Assembly (NCBI RefSeq): GCF_963662255.1
Contig: NC_085067.1
Coordinates: 9,255,648 to 9,319,647 of the forward strand
Origin: Cinclus cinclus
Lineage: Eukaryota > Chordata > Aves > Passeriformes > Cinclidae
Length of the DNA stretch: 64,000 nt
Direction: 5' to 3'
Shown: positions 1 through 12,500 of the stretch, in pieces
Layout: every line of letters starts with the position of its first letter
How positions within the stretch are numbered: the stretch's first letter is position 1
The notes under the pieces: model-generated
What the model was told of the DNA's origin: nothing
Databases searched by the model: none
Seen by the model: only the letters and a program-made list of their open reading frames with translations
Program-made: the position numbers and the translations under genes

Positions 1-3000
1 AAAAGTAACACTTTATTTTCCTTTTGTGTTTCTTTCATCTCTCAACTCCAGCCACAAGTTACTTTAGAGGTGCCTGGGACATGACTATCAGTATCCTGTG
101 TAATTCACATTTTTAGAGCCTAATCCCATTGGCCAGCAGACCTAGACTGATTGGGATGCACATACGATGCTCTGGTGCCATCATATGAGTCGTTGTGGCA
201 GTAGACAGAGACAGACCATGTTCAGAGCCATCAGGTCCTGCAGAATTTCCAGGAGAGCTGAGGAGGAGTTAACATCAGGGCATTTACATTTAGATATTGT
301 AATAGGTCAATTCAGGGCCCTGCAGTAACCACCAAATGCCCCACACTTCAGTGTGATGAGCCAGTGGAGTTATATTAACAGTGCTGTTAAAAAAACAAAC
401 AAAAAAGAAAACCCCCAAAAAACCACAAACAAGCAAAACACACACAAAAAGGGTAGAATATGAAAACTGAGGGGGTTTTATAAAGAAGTTGATCTGTGCT
501 GTAGCTCAAGTTTCTCATGTTGAGCACATTTTGGCTATAAAGCTAATTTTCATATGGATTTTGAAATGACTCCCTCCTAGTTCATGTTTGGGTACCAAAG
601 GAGTCCTCATTCTGTTTTGGAGCAGATAAAATCCTCCTCCTGGAAGCATTTGTTTATCATATTACAGCTTCACATGAGCCGAGCTGAAGCCTGACCCGAT
701 GTTAAGTGTCTGTGGTAGATTTCATTACATCCATATACTGGAAGTCCTGCCAATATACTGGCAGCAGAATCCTAGTGGAAAATAAATGGCAATAAAAGAG
801 AGAAATGATGGGCTCTGTGAGTGGTGAGGAGCAGAGCTTTATTGAGGCTGGACAGCCCCGGAGATGTCACTTGGCATCAAGACACAAGCTTAAGAGAGTG
901 CGAGTGAAAGCTGATACTGGAATAATGACTCTGTGGCACAGGCAGGGGAATAATTTAATTAATTGCACCGAAATTTCTTTGATGAACAGTTATGTGGTGA
1001 TAAGTATGAGGTCGAACAGTAGAACGAGTTTCAGCTTTTTAATGGGCCAGCACAGCTGCAGGTTTGGAAGCGTTCCCATTTTGTTATTTTTGCCCTCCAC
1101 ACTTCCCCCTCGCTCTGAGTGCGCGCCCACGCTGCTCGTGCCCAGCCAGGCTCAGCCTCACCCTGCCCCGGGCAGGGGGGAGCTGGCCAAAGCCACTTGG
1201 CTCAGGTAGCCCCTTTGAAATCAATGCCAGATAGAAAGGAAATTGTAGGATGGTTTCTTTATGAATCCTGCATTTTTCTCCGATGATGCTTTTAACAGGG
1301 CCTCTGCTGCAACAGTTGTATGAAGATTTTTAATAAAACTTTTCTGGTCTCCAGAGGAGGAGGCATGCCTTTGTTGTTGGAGAGCTGGAGGAAAGGGAAC
1401 AATGCAACACAGCTGGAATTTGGACATTAATCCTGTGATTCCTGGGCTGTTTTTTCAGACAGATCAATTTCTCCTGGCTGTAACCAATCTCCAGCCATTT
1501 CCTCATGGTCCAGGGCTCCATTTACCATCACATGGGTGCTGCAGCTTGCCATAACCTCCTGACTTCATAGCAGTCCAGCTGTAAATATCACCTGCCAGGC
1601 ATGCCAGCACTGTCAGCTATGGTTTACCAGGAGTTCACTGAGAAATTAGGGTTGAGAGCTGTGCGTGGTGCAGCCTGCCTGGCTGGAAGTTGTATTTAGT
1701 GCTCCTCTGTCCAGCCAGCTCTGTACGAGGGCTGCAGTGAGCTCTGTGGCAGGCACTGGATGGGCTGTGCTGGTTTTTGCTCAGGTCAAGCCTTGGACAG
1801 AAGCTCCATGGCAGGAGAGAGCACTTGGGGTGGGCCATGAGGAAGGAAATCTGTGCCTTGATGGGATTGTGTCCATGGAGATGAGCTCCCCCAGCAAAAA
1901 TGGGATCCCTGTCCTGTTAACCCAGGCTTGGGGCCAGTCAATAATCTGCCAAAGCAGATATGAACTCTTTAAACTCAATGAAAGAAAATGTAAATAGCTG
2001 GTAAAATCTGTCAACATCAAAGCATTTTTCCCAACGCAGTAGAGCTGCACAGACACTCTTGGTTTTGATTTATGTTCTCTTACTGCCTTTTCAAAAATTT
2101 CCCAATTAGAGTAATAGTGTGTTACTCTCCAGCAGCAGCTTCCCACCAAGGTTCACACTATGCCTTGCAAATGTTCATTTTTAGAGCTGTGGAGGCTGAA
2201 ACCCAAATCCCAGCCCTGTCACAGCCATTGCTTGGGCCTTCCTCCCAGAATAACAACCTGGTCTCTCCTCGCAAAATTCATAAATAGACAGTGATTTCTC
2301 TTGAACTCATGTAGCTTGTATGTGGCCTCTATGAGGACTTTCCTCCCGGTCTCTCACTTCTTCCCATGCTTGGTGGATGTGGAATACGCTGCAGGATACA
2401 CCATTATCTTCACTAGGAGACGTTTGTCCTGCTCTCCCTTCCCAGCCTGATTCATGTGTCTGTATTTTCATACGTGATTTATTGAGGAGGGTCACTGGCA
2501 GGATTGCACAAGTCCTGTGGCTTTGGCCTCTGCCGGCGGCTGAGAGCAGCAGCGGGGGGAGCGCGCGGCTTGCACCCAGGGTTGGTCGGGTTTCTTTTTT
2601 CTTTCCTGGAACTTTGCCCATCTTATTATGAGTTCTTTAGAGAAATGAAATGCAGCAGTAGCTTGAAGAAATCATGGACACTTTCCAGCAGTAAAAGAGC
2701 TCTGGAGTCAGTATATAAGCTTTCTCCCCTGGTTGCAGTTAGGAAGGCAGTTGACAGTATAATGGGCTTTTGGAGGGGGCGCGATGGTTTGTGTGTTCTG
2801 TTTGATGTTGCAAATACTGAGCCCTCAGGGACATCAGGAAAAAGGATGTTCTGTTCTTTAGGAAAGGAAAAGATTAACCTGAAATGTGAACTGAAACTTA
2901 GGAACTCTGCAGGCCTTAGGTGTACTAGAGAAGCGTTTGCTTACTTTAATGGAAATATCTTCTGTCTTGTAGCAGAGGCGGGCAAGTGTTTTTGCAAGGA

Positions 3001-5200
3001 TTTGGTTGGAGGAGTAATGTGTATGTGTTTATAGAGAAAGCCACAGCCAGGGCTCAAGTAGGTGAATCTTGAAAGCACAGCAATTCCCTCAAGATGGGTT
3101 TCTGACTGGATGCTCTTCGGAGTCAGGAAGACTTGTAACTGTTGTCAGAGGAAGTCTGGAAATCGTATGTGGTCGGTGTTTTTCCAGAAAAAAAATGCTT
3201 CTGCTGCATTTCTTCTTTTTCACTTCTGCATCCATTTATAACCATGAGGAGATTTCAGAGAGGGGGTACAGAACATCTACTGTCACTTTTGAAAGAAGTG
3301 TAGGGGGGAAGAAATTGAGCCTTTCCTCTGAACCAGGATATTTTTGTCCATTTTTAGTAAATATTGCTGCTGACAATATGTGTGGCTTTCATGAGCAGAA
3401 CTTGTATTTTCAAATCTTACCTTTACCTGCAGATTCAAATATCCTTGTGGGGTCAGGTTTTTCCATGTAAGCTTGTGCCAGTCTGACCAGGTTCTATCCT
3501 GGTTACACCCACAGCCTCTTGCTGACATCTTTCTAATACTGCAACCTGGGTAAATATAATTTGGACAAAGTCTCTGTGGACGATGGGTTTGTCTCCTCTG
3601 AGTCACCCTCAGTCTTTTACACAGCTCACAGAATTTATTTTTCCTCTTTTTTTCTCTGCATACCAAAAGCCATAGGGTTTCTTCTCTTTGGGAGCAGTCA
3701 ACAGGATTTTGGGCTGGAGGTCTCTTATAATGAAGGATCCTTTGGATATTTTTCCTTTATCAGCTTTTTATGACTCTTCTTGTGACCTTGAGATTTGTTT
3801 ATGGAGTGATGAGACAACGGTTAATGCTTGATGCAGAGTGATCTTGCTTGATCAATGCTTTAGTGAGCACAGATGGATGGGACCTTGGATTTGCTGTGGT
3901 GGGCAATTTATAAAGTTCTACTTCTTAAATAAGATAGACTCTCAGTCACCCAGCAGAACTCCAGGGAATTGGAAAAATGTGATCTCTGGCATGCTCTGCA
4001 GTTGTTTTCATTCCATCTCAAGGATTTCTGAGCTTTCAGGAGTAGAACCCTGAATTTGCAACTTGAAACACAAGATGACTGTCATTTGGTGAGGGGTTCA
4101 TGGCTTGTTTTTCCTATGTGGTTTCCACTGTACCTACAGTCATTGCCAGAAGAGTTGAACAAGTTCTCCTTTAGTGTACAATGATGCCTGAACAACAGGT
4201 TCATCCTCTCCAGCAGTCTATTTTTACTGTCCTGTAGTAACCATAACACTGAAGAATGAAAGTACGTGAGCACAGTTGTAATTACACAGTGGGTCTTAAT
4301 CTGGACTGATATTGTGAGATATGAATCTATGGCACTTTCAAACTAAAAAAAAAAAAATCAATAAATAAAACTTCAAGCACTTTCAGTGCTTCAGATAATG
4401 GGCATATTCCAGGATTTAGCACCAGCTCTGGCATGTCTCTTAAAAATAGTATCCTGAGCTTTTACTGCTTGCCTATCCTGCTGGAATTTCCCATTAAGCA
4501 GTAAAGCTCTGCTGAGTAAAGGATGATGTTCTGATTTTGCAGTGTTTTTCTCCTTTAGGGTAAATGGAGTTTCCACTTCCACAGACTTGTATTTCACTGA
4601 AGGGTAATGGGGAATTTTAAAGTCAAATGCAACGTCCCCTGTTTAGTTAAGTAGTTTTAGGCATTCATAACACTCTGTATTTACAGAAAATACTGATTAT
4701 TTTTACCTATGCTATATTATTAACACAGTCCCATTTCTTGTAGTTCTGTAGCAACCTTAAATTCAGAGCAAGTCCAGGTTTTAATCCAGTCACAATATTC
4801 AAGTCTCTGGAGGACAGAATCTGCAGCAGCTTTATTCTTCTCCTTCCCCTCCACCCCAAATATGTTACATCAGGAAACATAAACAGTGATTTTTCTCTAT
4901 AGTTTTGTCACAGAATTCCTGTGTCAGAAATCGGGGGAAGGAGGGGGAGTTCATCTCACTGAAAGAGTGAGAATTTGTCTCTCTTAGAGTATAGTTTCAC
5001 CACACTCTGTGTAGTCAGTGAGATAAAAACCAAACTCCCTCAAAACTATTATGGCCACTCAAGTTCAGAACCTGCTCTCCCTTTTTAGATGGGGTCGGTC
5101 CCTTCTCCCAAGGAACCAGTGACAGGACAAAAGGAAATGACCTCAGGTTGCACCAGGGGAGGTTTAGGTTGGATATTGGGTAAAACGTTTTCACTAAAAG
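1..5200. other. Intronic sequence, no gene seen
   Basis: This is unique-looking AT-rich intron. The only structured parts are an A/C-rich low-complexity stretch (about 384-450) and a short poly-A near 4344-4357. The open reading frames here (up to 176 codons, 2504-3034) have no recognisable domain, no plausible splice partners and no codon structure. I regard them as chance. Confidence 0.7.
374..452. repeat. A/C-rich low-complexity tract
   Basis: The + strand consists almost entirely of A and C in runs such as AAAAAAACAAACAAAAAAG and CACACACAAAAAGG. It is probably a degenerated AAAC-type microsatellite. Confidence 0.6.
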
Positions 5201-5264
5201 CATTGTCCAACCCCGGCCCTGGCTGTGCAGTGGATCAGTGTCCTGGGGGTTGGACACAGGTAAG

Positions 5265-5335
5265 GATGTGGCACTTGGGGACAGGGTTGGTGGTGGCCTG
5301 GCAGTGGTGGGGCTGTGATTTAAAGGTGCTGCCAT
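5265..5335 (+). mobile_element. CR1 LINE 3'-end fragment
   Basis: The segment GGATGTGGCACTTGGGGACA, then GGTTGGTGGTGGCCTGGCAG and GATTTAAAGGT, follows the familiar 3' portion of avian CR1 elements (GGCACTTGGGGACATGG...TTAGTGGTGG...CTTGGCAGTG...ATCTTAAAGGTC). It is in the sense orientation. The usual terminal ATTCTATG repeats are lost, so this is an old, 5'-truncated and decayed copy. The identification is from memory of the consensus. Confidence 0.55.
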
Positions 5336-5559
5336 GTCCTTGCTGTGGTGCCAGCTCCTATCTCGGTGTGACTGCTCCCAGCACCTCATGGTGGGGACAG
5401 CTCAGGGCTGAGGGCTCTGTCCCAGTGTCACCAGTGGTGCTCCAGGGGGCAGACACTGAGCTCCCACTAGAGGTAGTATTTTCTCTATGGGAGGAGATGG
5501 TGTTCTTCCACTGTTACCTCCTCCCAAGCCTGAATCCCAGAGCCAGGCTTGCCTAAGGT

Positions 5560-6090
5560 GCCTGGTATCCTGAGAAATTTTTTCAAGAACTGTTAGAAAT
5601 CAGAGTGTAGGGAGTTCCATGCACTTCAAAGTATTCATTAACGAAAGTTTGGCTAAAGCAACATCTTAAAATAGAATGTGCAATCAGTGTGCCGTTTCCA
5701 AAAATATTTTTTTTTCCCTTAAATCTCTTAAAATTTATTAGGTGGGCATGAGCAAAAAGGTTGTCTCCAATAAAAAATTGGCTTTGTAATGATTAGCAGG
5801 GGCCCTGTATAATTTAAGATATTCTTTACAGTTTATAAATATGGGCTCATAAAAAGTGTAGATATAAAGAAGTTGTGACTTTTAAGTCATTAGAAGCCCA
5901 ATGGTTTGATAAAATAACAGGAAACAGACTATTATGAGCAATCTCGGTAGCTCTGGATTATCTATAAAACTTTTATGGCCCTCCCCAAGTGGCAAGAGGC
6001 CATAAAACTTGCCTGAATGAGGGACTTGTTAATTTACTTGTTAAAGCAAATTAAAAATTTATAAGCGCTTTTAGGTAAATGAGATCTTCT
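5560..6090. promoter_or_regulatory. Candidate intronic enhancer (AT-rich, homeodomain-type sites)
   Basis: This AT-rich block is free of recognisable transposons and dense in homeodomain-like motifs, including TAATGATTAGC near 5787. Its striking element is a perfect 10-bp inverted repeat: TTTTATGGCC at 5971-5980 and GGCCATAAAA at 5998-6007. Each arm fits the posterior HOX/CDX type (TTTATGGC). The 17-bp spacer contains CAAGTGGC, which matches the NKX2 consensus. The resemblance to conserved noncoding elements is an inference from composition, not alignment. Confidence 0.35.
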
Positions 6091-7254
6091 CTCATTGCTG
6101 CCCTTGCGGGCTCGGGAGTCCTGGGAGGAAAGAAGTGGTTGTGCTCAAACATCACAGCAGAACAATAAAAGCTATTAAATTGGTTCAGTTTATTACTGCA
6201 GAGCCAGGCAGCTGTTGCCATGGTTTGCTGGGGGATGCCAGAGGTTGACAGCATGGCATTTCTGTAGCCTTAGAAAGAGGGGAATAGCATTGCCTTTCAC
6301 CCACCCAGCAACTCCTCCCGTGCCTTGCTCCTTTCCCTCTTTTTTCATACAGTTTTCATGTAGAGCTCTCAAAGCCAATCCTCAGCCTGTCACAGAAACA
6401 TCAACATCTCCTTCTATCATTCCTTGTCTTAGCTGTTGTAAAATACATTTATGAACACCAGCAAAACTTCACAGTTTCAGATTGCTTAAACAGGATGCTT
6501 AACAGCAAATTAAGTTTTAATTTAATTCAATGCTCCTGCTGTAACTAAACTCAGTAGTGAGGAGGAAGGGCCTGGCAAGGAAAACGGGGCTGTTGGGCAT
6601 CTTTGAGCAGTCTTTGAAAGCTGTTTAAATGGATTGGAGAAGTGCTTCTCCAGATCACTTCAACAACAGCTTCTTACAACAGATGAGTTCCAGCTGTGGA
6701 AGCATCATAAGGAGTTGCACTTGGCCCCTGCAGCTCCAACTCAGTAAAAAACTACTAAGAAGGAAAATTTCTATTGACAACTCTTAAGATTTACAAAAAG
6801 ACCTGTTTCAGATAAGATTTTGAATGAGGAGAGATCTGAATCAAGGTGCAGTGAACTAAACAAAGCCTCTCCTGAACACTTCTATAAATTGTATCTGCAC
6901 TTGTAACTACTTTTGTTCAGGAAATATATTTTACAGATCTGGTATTATTTAGAAAAGAAGTTAACAGCACTTCCAGGAGGGAAATAGCGGCATAAATTCA
7001 AAAGGTTTGTGTTGAGAACACTTCAGGTGATCACTTTGATATTTTCAGGTGTCTCAAGACTGGCACCCAGAAATGAACCTGCCTGACCAGTCAGTTGGCT
7101 AAATGCAGGCCACATCTTTCAGTACCCATTTCATCCTTACATACTTCATTTAATACTCATTTTGCATCAGTATGGTTTATACGATTCTGTATCTCCAGAT
7201 GGATATTACAGGAGTTTCCCTTCAGAATAGGAAATAATCAGTGTGAGAAATATG
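6091..7254. other. Intronic sequence, no gene seen
   Basis: Unique intron with no tandem array, recognised transposon or exon-like block. Confidence 0.65.
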
Positions 7255-7440
7255 TGGAGTCCATGGAGAAAGTGTGAAAGTGTGGTCTGCAAGAGAGGCT
7301 TGAAAGAATTGGGGCAATTTAGTTTTAAAAGAGGGAGTGTAGATACTGATAACAGTCTTCAAGCACAGGAAGGTGCTGCAGAGAGCAGAGGAGAAATTGT
7401 TGTGCATACCCATGATAGGTGGGACAAGGTGATGCTGCAG
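7255..7440 (+). mobile_element. Old CR1 LINE fragment
   Basis: The run AGAGAGGCTTGAAAGAATTG, GGGCAATTTAGTTTTAAAAG, ACTGATAACAGTCTTCAAGC, AGGAAGGTGCTGCAGAGAGC and GAGGAGAAATTGTTGTG parallels the CR1 region usually read as GAAAGGCTGAAAGAACTGGG...TTTAGCCTG...GATAACAGTCTTCAAGTA...AAAGGCTG...GGAGAAAATTGTTCTC...GGACAAG. It is in the sense orientation, lacks both ends and carries many substitutions, so it is an ancient copy. Confidence 0.7.
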
Positions 7441-9399
7441 GCAGGAGATGCAGTGGGGCTGTGAAGGTAACTCAGCAGGGGAAGGCAGGGCAGCACTGCA
7501 GCAGTGCAGCTGCAGGGCTGCAGAGCTCGCTGGATGTCTGCAGCAGGTTTGGGCTGGGTTAGCTCAGTGTCTGCCTGTCTGGAGGGATGCAGGGTCCCTG
7601 GTCCTTCTGGGCTCAGAGGGCTGGGCTGGGGGGACCACCCCGGCTCTGCACCTTCCTCTGCTCGGTGATTTTATAGTGCTGAGACTCCTCAGCACTCAGA
7701 CTGCAGTGGGTAAGCTGAGGACTCAAATACTTCAGACAGTGCTGCCCCAAAATCTTTATTTCCCATGTGGTTCTGCAAGGAGAGACAGATGTTTAGCAGG
7801 ACGCTTTTCCTTCATGCTGCTAGACCAAACAAAAGCTTCCAATCTCCAGGAATTCAAGTGCAGCAATCGTAGTATTCTGGCACTTCCATCACTCAATACT
7901 TGTATTATAAATATTTAATGGAAAAACTGAATCATAAAAGTATTATTTTTGTAGTGTGCCAAGAGTAGATCCAGGCACTTGGAGCATAAAAAGTATGAAA
8001 GTCACATTTTAATATTGTGCTCTCCTCACTAAATACAGTGCTAGCCTGAAACTGTCTGACATATAAAAATAAGGCAAAGCCTCCAAGGTATATTAATGGT
8101 GGTTATAGAGCTAATGGTTACATGGCAAACTCCCAGTACAGTCATTTCAGCGTGCACATTTGTCTGAACCAGATATGACTGGCTGGAAAGGTCTCTTGAA
8201 ATCCCATCTGTCATCTCCTGGGACCTCACTTCAGCCATATTTCACTGCCCCAAAAGTGGATATAAAATGAGCCAAGAGCTCACTGTCTTTCAGTGAGGTT
8301 ACACCCCTGCCTCTGCTCAGCACCTCAGAAACTCCCAGCGCTAATCCCTGAAATTCATAGTGATGACAGTGCTTGAAGTCTAATAAATAATCTTTCATGG
8401 CCTGTCTTATCTAACTACTGTTCTGGTTCCAGACTTTGGAAACCCAAATTCCAAATAGGTTTGTGTGTGTTCTCAGCCTCTTTGGATCTGGCCTTACACC
8501 TGTAATAGCCTGTTTAGAAAAAAGAAAAAAGCAAGTACTGAGGCAGAGCCAGCTTTGTTCAGGCCATACCTTTGAGAAGGCTACAGGCACTCAGAGTGAG
8601 GTGTGACAGGGATGGGGGATGTTTTTGCTGTAGGTGGTCTGTTACGGAAATTTCTGTGGAAATATGTAATTATTGTTGGAAGTATGTTGAGCCCAGAACA
8701 TTATTTCTGGTGTAAATTAGAGGGAGGGAAATGGAAAAGGTAATACCCCTTGGTAGGGCATCAGTCTGCAGGTAGAAGCCCCAGGTTCATGGCCCTGTTT
8801 CTCCTGACTTGAAGCAGTAACCAGAATGTCTCTTGTTCTGCTTAACTGCAGTACAAACATTTCTTGGTGCACCATGAAATCTCCACTGAATACCACCAAG
8901 TGAATCCAGGAGGCAGAGTCCTGCAGCTGGCTCCTTCCCTAAATCTATGCTTTCTCAAGGCTTTTTTCCAATGTTTATTTAGCCTTGAAATTCCATGTTT
9001 ACATAAATTACATTATTAAAAGCAAAACAGGAACCTGGACAGAATGTGGTTTCTGGTAAAATCATTCCCAGTTCCTTGCTAACTTAACCCTTTTGAAAAC
9101 CAGAGCCACTTAGGGAGGTGCTTCTGTGTTTAATGAACAGGGAGCCTGTGTTCCAGCCCTGCAGGGAGGTGTTTGGAGTTATTCCCCAAGATATTTATTT
9201 ATTGGCTTGATTCCTACAGTAGTCAGGCAATGACAACAGATATTGAATAATAACATCAGCCTTTTGCTGCACCCTGGGAGCCAAGAGAAGGACTTGCCTT
9301 GGCTTAATTTAAATCATAACCTGCTAAATTGGGGGAAACCTACAGAAAAATTCATCAGCGGTTCTAAGCTGCATATCTGAAGAGGGAACCCAGGAATTA
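7441..9399. other. Intronic sequence, no gene seen
   Basis: Unique intron. A modestly GC-rich patch rich in GCAGCTGCAGG-like words lies at about 7440-7660. An open frame of 156 codons (7448-7918) overlaps it but has no domain and is taken as chance. Confidence 0.65.
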
Positions 9400-9880
9400 G
9401 CTTGTGTGGGGCATAGAGATTTTTTTATATCAACTAGTGTTTGCCATGGGTAAAGCTTTAATGATTACTACCCCAAGTTCTTACCACAGATGAGCAAATG
9501 AAATATAAATTAGAGGCTCATAAATATAGGATTCCCCTGTCCTTTGAAGAACTTTATTTCCATACGGTTTGCATGAGAATGCTTTCGTTGATTTAAAAAA
9601 TGAGTTTGTTTTTTGCCTGGGTTGTAAATAATGTGTAAGGCACAACATTTTGTGTAGTGTCCTTTATCTAAAGTAGCTAAAAAGGGACATGAGATGTGTG
9701 AGGAGTTAATTCCTATGTTCGAAATGAAAATGGAATTAGAAAATGAATTCCCCTCTAACATCTCCACTCGATGTGCAGATCAAAGCCATCATAGGAGTAA
9801 ATTTATGTCTGATAGTGTGGACGGTTTCAATGCACACTGGCGAAATATCATGCTGATTGCTGATTGAAAACAGTTGTTAA
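9400..9880. promoter_or_regulatory. Candidate conserved noncoding block
   Basis: This repeat-free AT-rich block contains TTTAATGATTACTA near 9456, TTTGCATGAG near 9568 (octamer-like), GGAGTTAATTCC near 9700 and a tandem TGATTGCTGATTG near 9853. Such spacing of homeodomain and POU-like sites is typical of developmental enhancers, but function and conservation are unproven. Confidence 0.25.
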
Positions 9881-10529
9881 TTCTCTACTTCACTAAATTC
9901 AGAGTGGAAAAACTTTCCTTAATAAAGAACAGATTGAAGAGAACCAAGACCTTACTGTGTGGAAATTAATGGCAGATGCATATACTGGTAGTTAAAATGT
10001 TTCATTAGATGTTAATGTCTTGCTGTGTTTTTAATTGTTCAGAAATTAGCCTCTAGAATATTAAAACCATCTGTTTGTTATCATGATGAAACAGAATACT
10101 TAAATAGTTATTAATTTTGTAGGCTCTTTTTTTCCTTGTCTGCAAAACTTTGATCTGTTGAGATTTCAATGGATGCTGGATGCAAAGTGAAAACCAATTT
10201 TAAAACACCTTGGTGCCCCAAATCTCAGCATTTGCTGCCTGCCACCCATATTTTGCATGCCTGCTTTATTTTACAAATTATTATTCACCAAGGAGAAGTT
10301 GACGTTTTTTAGTGCATGGAAGGAGTGTGCCAATGCTTGCTGAGCCTGTATAATGGTTGATTTAAACTGTAATATGGTACTTTCTCACATGCTGATACTT
10401 AGTTTTTAAGTCTTGCGGGTCATTTTAAAGCCTAAGTATTTCAAAGCATGGAAAGGGTTCCATGTTGATCCATCAGCACAGGGCTTTGTCTTCCTCCTTT
10501 TCCAATTATTTACAACTATTTTCTTTTCC

Positions 10530-10552
10530 TTTTTTTTTTTTTTTTTTTTTTT
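10530..10552 (+). repeat. Poly-T tract (23 T)
   Basis: An uninterrupted run of 23 T is followed by AGG. Together they mimic a strong 3' splice site. No recognisable exon follows. Confidence 0.9.
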
Positions 10553-11598
10553 AGGAAGTTGGGGGTTGACAGTTATTTGGGTTATCATTTCTGATGGGTT
10601 TCTTATTCATGTAAATGAACAGTGATGGGCTCCTGCAGGCCCTGACTCAGGTAAATACACATCTTTATGACAGCATACATTGAATCTGTTTCTGGCATAG
10701 CAGCAGAGATAAACTTACATTTTTTTTCTCAGCTGAGGTGTATTTAACTAAGTGCTGAAGTGCTGTGTGCTGGGGAGGCTGTAACATGTAGGTACACACA
10801 GCTCTCCAGTGTGAAGAGCACGATTTATAATACATTTTGTAATGCTTGTTATATGTGACTTAAGTGTGAAAATTTATTCAGCAAGTCTAAACATTACTTA
10901 GAGAGCCATTAACATATCTTTCCAAGTGATTTTTGACCTTTTTCTGAATAAGCACTTTACAAATTATTAAATGCCAGGATGAGGATTAATTCAAGTAACT
11001 GTAATTTGATAGTAGTCCTCTATTATAGATTTTTTGCACTTACCTTGAAACAATAATAAAGCTCCACTTATCTAATATATGACTATATTTTCAAGATGGG
11101 TAAGTTTAGTACAATTTTAAAGCATAGGAAAGAGAAGTTAAATTAGGGGGTTTTATCAGTATAAGGTACAGAAACAGTCAAGTATGTACGGTTGACACCC
11201 AGTTCCCTAAATGGCTTCTGCATTCCCTGAAGTTGGTGGCAATCCTGGAGTTATCCCTTGGGACTGTGCTGGACATTGGGTCTCTTACCCTCTGCTGAGG
11301 CTGCCAACACAGGGATGAGTAACACTGGCTGCAGAATGATTTTCTGGATATGAAGGTGGTTTTGGATTTGGACTGAGGCAACCAGCTCATCAGATCTATC
11401 AAGCATTAAATCACCTTTTGTCACTGTTGACAGGGGACAGACTACAAGATTGATCAGGAGATTTTTATTTAATTTTTCTTTTGACATTTGCAAACAGGAG
11501 GACTCATTATTTCAATTGGTAAAAGTAGTCCAAGGTGAAAGCATGGTGCTGGGATACTTTTTACATTATATTTTAGGATGAGAGAGGAAGAGAGGTAC

Positions 11599-11615
11599 AA
11601 AAAAAAAAAAAAAAA
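11599..11615 (+). repeat. Poly-A tract
   Basis: A run of about 17 A within an A-rich stretch. No transposon body is recognised beside it. Confidence 0.85.
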
Positions 11616-11624
11616 GAAAATCCA

Positions 11625-11700
11625 AAACACTGGGGTAGCTGAGTGTGTTCAGAGCTTCCCTCAAAATGCTGGGATGCTGACTCTGTTCAGAGCTTCCCTC
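11625..11700. repeat. Two-copy 38-bp tandem duplication
   Basis: GTTCAGAGCTTCCCTC occurs at 11647-11662 and again at 11685-11700. The preceding bases are also similar (CTGGGGTAGCTGAGTGT versus CTGGGATGCTGACTCT). This gives two copies with a period of 38 bp. Confidence 0.75.
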
Positions 11701-12099
11701 CAGCAGGGTGGAGGTGCACCACAAGTGTTCCCTAGTGGCACCTTGCCATCTATCAGAACTAATCCAGATTTCAACTTCAACAATAGTTCCTCCCTTTGTT
11801 TTTCTCCTGAGTTATTTGTGATGACTCAACTCATCTCCACATCAATGACAACTGCTAATGAATTCAGATGCTTTATTCTCTTCCCTTCTGTGCTGCTTCA
11901 AATAGATTTTCTTTGCCAGATACTTCGGCTTCCCTTTCCTGCTAACAAATTGGTACTGAGGTATATTGTTGTGACTTCTGCTTCTATCATTCAAGCAAGA
12001 GGAAAATACAGTATGTATAGATGTGAGTTACATGTCAAAATGCTTTTATTCCCTCTCCCCCCTTCCTTCTTTCACATTATTAAATTATAGAGAAATACT

Positions 12100-12500
12100 G
12101 TCATAATAGCCTCTTGGCCAAGTCACTGAGAGCAGAATTATGGCTCCCTTGATAAATTGCAAAACATTATTAAGTTTTGCTCTTTGGGCTGAGAGTATTG
12201 GCATAAAAGGACATCAACCCCAGTCAGATTGGTCTTGATTGCTGCTTAATTGCTGCTTGTTTGTGTTAGCGATCATGTGGTTTGATTGATCTTGCCCTGC
12301 TTTTGTCATTATTGTTACAACTTCCTAGTTTTCTCCTTGTACAGAGACCACAGGATGACTTTTAAGTCTTGAATAATTTATCTAGCTGGGCAGTTAAATG
12401 GCTTAAAATAGTATTATAGTTTTAAGCCAATAGCTCAACCTTCAAATCATTATTTATGCAACCAAATTATTAAATATTTATTCTGGGCTTATATTGAACA
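12100..12500. promoter_or_regulatory. Candidate conserved noncoding block with RUNX and PBX/HOX-type sites
   Basis: This AT-rich, transposon-free block contains an overlapping composite. TGTGGTTT (12276-12283, RUNX-type) shares a base with TGATTGAT (12283-12290, PBX/HOX-type). Several ATTA/TTAAT words and TTATTTATGC near 12450 also occur. The regulatory role is inferred only from motif density. Confidence 0.3.

Noticed and set aside
10530..10560. Poly-T followed by AG as a 3' splice site
   Set aside because: No conserved or coding-like exon follows; a homopolymer run explains it.
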